From JALORV01 sp963724365 (GTDB lineage Bacteria > Pseudomonadota > Gammaproteobacteria > Burkholderiales > Burkholderiaceae_F): 64,000 nt of DNA. Below, piece after piece: positions 58,861 to 64,000 of the stretch. The notes below the pieces were generated by a model. The model was not told the DNA's origin, ran no database searches, and saw only the letters and a list, made by a program, of their open reading frames with translations. Numbering within the stretch: position 1 is the first letter of the stretch; the number at the start of each line of letters is the position of its first letter. The stretch spans positions 62,001-126,000 of the forward strand of contig CAVRUR010000013.1 in NCBI GenBank assembly GCA_963724365.1, given 5' to 3'. Position numbers and translations under genes: made by a program.

Positions 58861-60492
58861 TCAGAACAAGGCAGCGCCGAACAAGACCGCAATCGCCAGC
58901 ATGGACACGCCGGCAACAGCCCACTGCCGCAGCACCGTGTCCGTGCGCTGCAGAGCGGCACCCGCGCCCATCGCGAGGCGTGCGCCGCTATCGATGCCCA
59001 CCGCGATGTCGCCGGCCGGGATGCGTGGCAGATGCGCGCCCCAGCGTGCCAGCGCCCACGCGAGCGCACCGCCGACGAGCACGGGCCATAGAGACGCCCA
59101 CAGCGCCTTCGGCGCCACGAGGTCGGACGACGGTGCCGAGCGGCAGGCCGAGATAAAGCGCCCACGGAACGAGGATCGCCGCGGACCGTGGCAACCCACG
59201 GCCAGCGCAGTCCCGGCGCGGCAACCGCCGTGGGATCCTCGGCGCAGTTCGCCATCACCCGGCGCAGGAAGTGCAGCATCAGCAGGGTCGTGCCGACGGC
59301 GGACGCATAAGCAACAGTTGCAGCCCAGCCATAGCCCAGCGGCCCCTTGACCGCGAGCTTGGCCACGGCACCGCCGGTGAACGGCAGTCCTCCGAGTCCG
59401 ACGGCGAGCACAGCGGCCAGCATCAGCGTTCCGCGCAGATGCATCGCAGCCGTCGACGCAACCACGCCCACCAGCAGGAACATCGCGCCCTTCACGAGGA
59501 TGTGATGGGTCGCGTAGAAGGCGGCAAGCACCGGTGTGGCGGCATCGGCGTTGGCGATGCCCATGCCGATGACTGCAACGGTGAATCCCATCTGGCTGAC
59601 GCTCGAGTAGGCCAGCACGACCTTTGGATGCGCCTGCGTGATGCCGATCACCACCGCATACAGCGCGGTGACCATGCCCACGATCGCCAGCACGTTGCCC
59701 CAGTCGGCCAGAGCGGAATCGACCGGCAGGAAGCGGATCAGCCCGATGATGCCGGCCTTCACCACCACGCCGCTCAGCACGGCCGAGGCCGGCATCGGTG
59801 CCGCTGAGTGCGCCAGCGGCATCCACACATGCAGCGGCACGAGGCCCGCCTTCAGGCCAAAGCCGATGATAAGCAGCGTGATGATCACGTCGCGCTGCGG
59901 CGCCGATGGCAACACGGCCGCCGCATCGCGCAACAACAGGCTGCCGTCCGGTGTCAGTGCGGCGAGCTGGATCATCGCCACCAGCACCAGCGTTTCCCCG
60001 GCGAGCGCCAAACCGAGGTAGATCGCCGCGGCGCGCCGCGCGCCCGGACTCTCGTCATGGAACACCAGCGCGCTGGCGCCGAACGTCATCATCGCCAGCG
60101 TCAGGTACAGAATCGCCATGTCGGCGGCGATGAACACCCCGAGGCATCCCGTCAGCGCCAGCAGCCAACCCGCAGCGAAGCGCCCTGCATTGGCCGCGCC
60201 GCGCTGGTACGTGGCGGCATACGCTCCGGCCGCGATCCACAGCAACGCAGCCACGCCGAGCAGCAGCGCACCGGGCGCGTCGAGGGCCAGCGTGGCGCGA
60301 TAGAAGCCGCGCGCGGGACCAATGGTGAGCACGGCGTCCTGCTCGAACACGGAGCGCGGCCAGCAGCGCGGGAACCGGCGCCACCGCTAGCAGCGGCAGC
60401 ATCCGCTTACGCGCGGGCGTCCAGGTGCACGCGGCGAGCAACACCAGCGGCACTCCGAGGGCCGCGCCGAGCAGGATCTGCGCCGCCGTCAT
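58861..60492 (-). CDS. Second NuoM/MrpD-like subunit of a cation:proton antiporter (frameshifts)
   Basis: About 542 aa after repair; start ATG 60492 overlaps the preceding stop by 4 bases. MTAAQILLGAALGVPLVLLA, then after a shift near 60365 GPARGFYRATLALDAPGALL. The antiporter-subunit core has GFGLKAGLVPLHVWMPLAHS with the TM7 Lys, VLSGVVVKAGIIGLIRF (TM8 Lys) and LAYSSVSQMGFTVAVIGMG. At the TM5 position where family members have Glu (LEL in the next subunit) this protein has Ala (YLTLAMMTFG, codon 60093-60095). Shifts near 59215 and 59130; ends VSMLAIAVLFGAALF. Last gene of the operon. Confidence 0.82.
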
Positions 60493-62014
60493 CGGATGCT
60501 CATCGCTGCGGCCGGGCGCCCGATCTGCACGAGATCGACCGGCGCGAACGCCAGCAGTCCCAGCAGCGTCGAGACGATCGCCAGCGCCAGCACGATCGCT
60601 TCGCGCTCGCGCGAGACGGTGACGGCGACCGTGGGCAAGTCGACAGTGGTCATCGCATGCGCCAGGACCTTGATCACGTAGGCCGCCGTCAGCAGTCCGC
60701 CGATTGCGATCACGACGACCCACCACCATTGCGACGGTGTCGAGCGCGGCCGACAGCAGCAGCCACTTCGCGAGGAATCCACCGGACGGCGGCAGGCCGA
60801 TCAGGGCGATGCCGCCGAGTGCAAAGGCCGCCATCGTCATCGGCAGCGCGCGTGCAATGCCACCCAGGTCGGCGACGCGATCGTGTCCGAGAGTCGCGTA
60901 GATCAGCCCCGCCGCCATGAACATCGCGGCCTTGGCGGTCGCGTGCGAGATCGCCTGCATCAGGCCGCCGGCCAGCGCCGCGGAGCCCGTCGCGAGCGAC
61001 GACGCACCGAGCACCAGCGGGAACATCAGGAAGAGGTAACCGATTTGCGCGACGGTGGAGTAGGCAATCATCAGCTTCAAGCGTGCCTGCTGCAACGCGA
61101 CCGCACTGCCGAAGACGATCGCACAGGCACCCAGCGCGGCCAGCAACTGGGCCGCGTCGGTCGTGACCACGCCGACGAAGGTATCGAGCCACAGGCGGAT
61201 CACGATGAAGAACGATCCCTTGATCACCAGTGACGACAGCAGCGCGCTCGCGGCTGCCGGCGCGCCGGCGTGCGCGGGCGGCAGCCACAGGTGCAATGGG
61301 AAGAGCGCCGTCTTCGCCAGCAGGCCGACCGTCATCAGCGCCGTAGCGGCCAGCACCGCCGGCTCGGGCTCGACCTGCGCGGCCAGCAGCGCGATGTCGA
61401 GCGTGCCGTAGACCCCGTACATCAGCGTGCCGCCCAGCAGGTACAGCACCGAGCCCGCGAGTGCGAACAGCAAGTAACGGAGCGCAGCCTGCAACGTCTC
61501 GGCGCGGCCGTCGAGGCTCACCAGCGGGACCGCAGCGAAGGACAGCAGTTCGAGCGCGACGTACAGAGTGAACAGATCGCCGGCGAGGAACACCACGATC
61601 AGGCCCGCCCAGACCGCAAGCAGCATGATCCAGAACACGAACGGCGCGCGCGCTTCGGCGCGCCCGTCCGGGGTGTCGAAGTCGGACCGTGCGAACAGAG
61701 CAATTGCGATCAGCACCACCACGCTCATCGACATCATCGCGACCGCGAGGCCATCGGCCCGCAGCACGATGCCGAGTGGCGGCTGCCAGCTGCCCATCAC
61801 GTACACCAAGGCGGCGCCGGTGCGCAGCACTTCCATCACGATGGCCACCGTGATGGCGGCACCGACCGCCAGGGCCACGAGCGCGATGCGCGCCGCGTTG
61901 CGGCCGCCGCTCAGGAATGCAAGCAGCAGACGCGGCCACCGGGACGATCAGGGCCAGCACCAGCAGGTCACCGCCCGGCGTGGCAAGATCGAGTGGCAGC
62001 ACCGCCGTCGACAT
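60489..62014 (-). CDS. MrpD/MnhD-like subunit of a cation:proton antiporter (frameshifts)
   Basis: About 508 aa after repair. ATG 62014: MSTAVLPLDLATPGGDLLVL; after a shift near 61930 LALVAVGA-type helices and LFTLYVALELLSFAAVPLVS with the TM5 Glu, LLAKTALFPLHLWLPPAHAG (TM7 Lys), SSLVIKGSFFIVIRLWL (TM8 Lys), IAYSTVAQIGYLFLMFPLVL and IALIGLPPSGGFLAKWLLL. A shift near 60730 joins VVVIAIGGLLTAAYVIKVLA; it ends AAAMSIR. Complete set of proton-channel residues. Confidence 0.85.
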
Positions 62015-62369
62015 TCAGGTGCCCGGGTTCGACGTGCTGTCGACGCCGGTGGACGGCGGGCGGCGGAGCTGACGACAGCGACACCGACCCGCTGACCGCG
62101 TACAGCCGCAGCAGCAATGCCACTGCGAGCGCGGTCGCGGAGAACGCGACGATCAGGCCGGTGATCACGAGGCCCTGAGGGATCGGATCGCCGCCGAAGC
62201 CCGCGGCCGCACCACGCCGTGCGATGACGCCGAACAGCAGGAACACGCCGCTGCCGAGTATGTTGAAAGCGAGGATCTTGCGCAGCGGATGCGGCTGCAC
62301 GATCAGTCCGTACAGCCCGGCACCGATCAGAACGCACGCAGCGATCGCGTACAGCATTGCTGAACTCAT
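62015..62369 (-). CDS. MrpC/NuoK-like subunit (one frameshift)
   Basis: About 117 aa. MSSAMLYAIAACVLIGAGLY, ILAFNILGSGVFLLFGVIAR and GLVITGLIVAFSATALAVAL form the three helices of MrpC. The frame at the hydrophilic end needs one shift near 62060 and then stops directly before the mrpD-like ATG. Its start overlaps the preceding gene by 4 bases. Confidence 0.85.
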
Positions 62370-63337
62370 TCGCGACCCTCGCTTCCCGCGGCGGGATCGC
62401 GCTCGATTCGTTCCGGCGCGCCGGCCATCAGCAGCCCGAGCGTGACGGCGACCGTGAGCAGCATCAGCACCTCGATCGCAACGATCACCGCCTTCTCATG
62501 GCCGGGCGGAAAGATCAGAAAGCCCTCGCCGAACCACAGTCCGCCCAGCCCGACCAGCAGGAACATCGCAGGCCCAGCGATCAGCGCGAGGCGCAACCGG
62601 CGCCCGCCGATCGGCGGAGCGTCCGTGAGTCGCGCCATCATCGTCAGCAGCCACATCGCCGCCAGCACGGTCGCGCCCTGGAACGCGCCGCCCGGATGAT
62701 CGGCACTCACCCACAGCAGGTACACGCCGATGACGAATCCGATCGGTGGCAACAGTCGCGCGAAAAACGCGAGCATGCCCTTGGGGTCGGCTTCATGGCG
62801 CAGGCCGGGCCGGCCGCCCCACTTGTCATCGGCAGCTAGCGACCAGACACCGACCAGCGCCAGCAGCAGCACGATCTTCTCCAGAAACGTGTCGGTGCCG
62901 CGGAACACCATCAGCACGGCCGTAACCGGATTGCCGACTCCCGTCGCGCTGAGGTTGGAGCGAGCTTCGTGTGCCAGCGTCGGAGCGGGTTCAGGCAACG
63001 CGAGCACCGCCACCATCAGCGCCACGGACACCGTCGCGGCGAGCAGTCCGGCGATCACGCGAAGAAGGCGTGCAGGCGGCTGCAGCCCAGCTGCTTCGGT
63101 GCTGCGCAGGCGCGCAGCCGCGCCGAGCATCAGTACGCCGGTGAGTCCGCCGCCGATCGCCGCCTCGGTCAGTGCTACGTCGACGGCCGCGATGCGCACC
63201 CAGACCAGCGACAGCACCAGTCCGAACGCAATGAAGGCCAGCACCGCCGTGTAGTTGGCGCGCGCGCGCAGGGAGTACGCGGCAATTGCGAGCGCCAGCA
63301 GCGCCAGCCCACCGTCGACGGCGAGAACTGCCGTCAC
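62366..63337 (-). CDS. Fused MbhD/MbhE (MrpA C-terminal) + MrpB subunit
   Basis: A 323-aa intact membrane protein. Residues about 20-80 match the MbhD/DUF4040 unit (VLSLVWVRIAAVDVALTEAA, with conserved Glu), about 125-165 the MbhE unit (NPVTAVLMVFRGTDTFLEKI), and about 205-310 the MrpB unit (PPIGFVIGVYLLWVSADHPG, GAFQGATVLAAMWLLTMMAR, GEGFLIFPPGHEKAV). In standard Mrp antiporters the first two are the tail of the large MrpA; here they are fused to MrpB without the NuoL-like body. Confidence 0.85.
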   Translation of the reverse strand: MTAVLAVDGGLALLALAIAAYSLRARANYTAVLAFIAFGLVLSLVWVRIAAVDVALTEAAIGGGLTGVLMLGAAARLRSTEAAGLQPPARLLRVIAGLLAATVSVALMVAVLALPEPAPTLAHEARSNLSATGVGNPVTAVLMVFRGTDTFLEKIVLLLALVGVWSLAADDKWGGRPGLRHEADPKGMLAFFARLLPPIGFVIGVYLLWVSADHPGGAFQGATVLAAMWLLTMMARLTDAPPIGGRRLRLALIAGPAMFLLVGLGGLWFGEGFLIFPPGHEKAVIVAIEVLMLLTVAVTLGLLMAGAPERIERDPAAGSEGRE

Positions 63338-63627
63338 CGGCCCTGCTCCTCGCGCCGTGCGGCGCGACCGACCAGCTGTGACACCGTCGCGCTCGCCAGC
63401 ATCACCAGCAGCCAGATGATCACAAGTTTGCCCGCTGCCAGTCCGTCGGCCGTGCGCGGCAGCAGGCCCAGCACGATCAGGCCAAGGCCCAGGTTGTCAG
63501 CCTTGGTCAGTGCATGCAGGCGGGTCAGTGTGTCAGGAAAACGCAGCAGCCCGACGACGCCGGCGACGAAGAAGATCACACCGGTGGCAATCAACGCCGC
63601 GCTGACGAACTCGAGTACCGGACTCAC
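63334..63627 (-). CDS. MrpG-like subunit
   Basis: A 97-aa intact membrane protein: GVIFFVAGVVGLLRFPDTLT and RLHALTKADNLGLGLIVLGL are the MrpG/PhaG signature. GTG 63627 overlaps the stop of the F subunit by 4 bases. Part of the antiporter operon. Confidence 0.88.
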   Translation of the reverse strand: MSPVLEFVSAALIATGVIFFVAGVVGLLRFPDTLTRLHALTKADNLGLGLIVLGLLPRTADGLAAGKLVIIWLLVMLASATVSQLVGRAARREEQGR

Positions 63628-63992
63628 CGTTGCACCTGCTGCGGCCCGGTGCCGTCCGGACCGACGAGCCGGTCCTGCGCGTCGTCCCCATCTTCGACCG
63701 CGTCGTCGTCTGCATCTTCGCCCGAAACCGGTGCCAGCTCGCGGGTGGTGCCCTTCTTCACGAAGGCAATCGAGGCAAACGCCGAGAGCACCGCCAGCGT
63801 CAGGGCGACATCGACCGCGCCATCGGTAGCCGATGCGGTGCCGAAAAGCAGCAGCGCAGCCACACCCCCGGAGCCGAGCAGTTGCGCAGCCATCATGCGC
63901 TTCGCGTTGCCCCGTCCACGCAGGATGCTCACGAGACCCAGTGCGACCGTTACCAGCACGAGCACGGCCGATACGAGCAGGAAGTCAGGCAC
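63624..63992 (-). CDS. MrpF-like subunit
   Basis: A 122-aa intact protein: three helices (FLLVSAVLVLVTVALGLVSI, MMAAQLLGSGGVAALLLFGT, DVALTLAVLSAFASIAFVKK) as in MrpF, with an unusual acidic tail (EDADDDAVEDGDDAQD). GTG 63992 is the first start seen. An MrpE subunit is expected just beyond the right edge. Confidence 0.82.
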   Translation of the reverse strand: MPDFLLVSAVLVLVTVALGLVSILRGRGNAKRMMAAQLLGSGGVAALLLFGTASATDGAVDVALTLAVLSAFASIAFVKKGTTRELAPVSGEDADDDAVEDGDDAQDRLVGPDGTGPQQVQR

Positions 63993-64000
63993 GCTCGCCT

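Overview
The window is a dense, high-GC (about two-thirds by eye) chromosomal segment of a proteobacterium, most likely a betaproteobacterium (Burkholderiales or a relative). This rests on gene order: cysS / TPR protein / two cyclophilins / lpxH / cysE / trmJ / suhB / mutS, then trpS / M50 protease / Sua5-type protein / PHP phosphatase, then pyrG-kdsA-DUF1330-eno-ftsB, then aat-bpt-pyrD-thpR. LpxH, KdsA and BamC show an LPS-bearing Gram-negative envelope. I see no rRNA, tRNA, CRISPR array, insertion sequence or prophage.

Layout. 1-12,100: cysS (cut by the window edge), TPR protein, cyclophilins, lpxH, cysE, trmJ, suhB, mutS, a SlyD-like isomerase, roxA, a conserved hypothetical and an Ala/Pro-rich lipoprotein closed by a strong terminator. 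12,100-20,050: a leftward run of dapA, bamC, an MBL-fold hydrolase, a methyltransferase, trpS, a site-2-type protease, a Sua5/YciO protein, a PHP phosphatase and an alpha/beta hydrolase. 20,100-27,300: an acyl-CoA synthetase, a leftward cluster (DUF455 ferritin-like protein, two tandem paralogues of unrecognised family, MaoC-like hydratase), gamma carbonic anhydrase, hslO and a SAF-domain oxidoreductase. 27,000-31,500: pyrG-kdsA-DUF1330-eno-ftsB. 31,700-35,000: a phosphodiesterase and a USP/transporter/USP cluster. 35,200-43,100: NUDIX, aat, bpt, pyrD, thpR, lutAB with a divergent IclR regulator, and a PbpG-type peptidase. 43,100-43,740 is a gene-free, relatively AT-rich stretch full of inverted repeats. 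43,740-58,700: SHOCT protein, SulP, heme-binding beta-barrel protein, ThrE, an AbgT transporter flanked by two M17 aminopeptidases, an SLC13/RCK transporter, DUF1415, an exported sulfatase and a parvulin lipoprotein. 58,860-64,000: a leftward Mrp/Mbh-like cation:proton antiporter operon that continues past the right edge.

Sequence quality. About thirty genes, including essential ones (cysS, mutS, pyrG, pyrD, aat), are broken by single-base shifts. By hand I count roughly 70, nearly all repaired by removing one base. Such a density in essential genes points to uncorrected insertion errors (long-read or metagenome assembly), not pseudogenes. I annotate these genes as single CDS spanning the shifts; shift positions are approximate and amino-acid counts assume repair.

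Most of the content is housekeeping. The least explained items are the tandem paralogue pair beside the DUF455 gene, the structured intergenic region near 43.3-43.7 kb, the AbgT/M17 island, and an antiporter operon with two NuoM-like subunits, one of which lacks the usual transmembrane glutamate.
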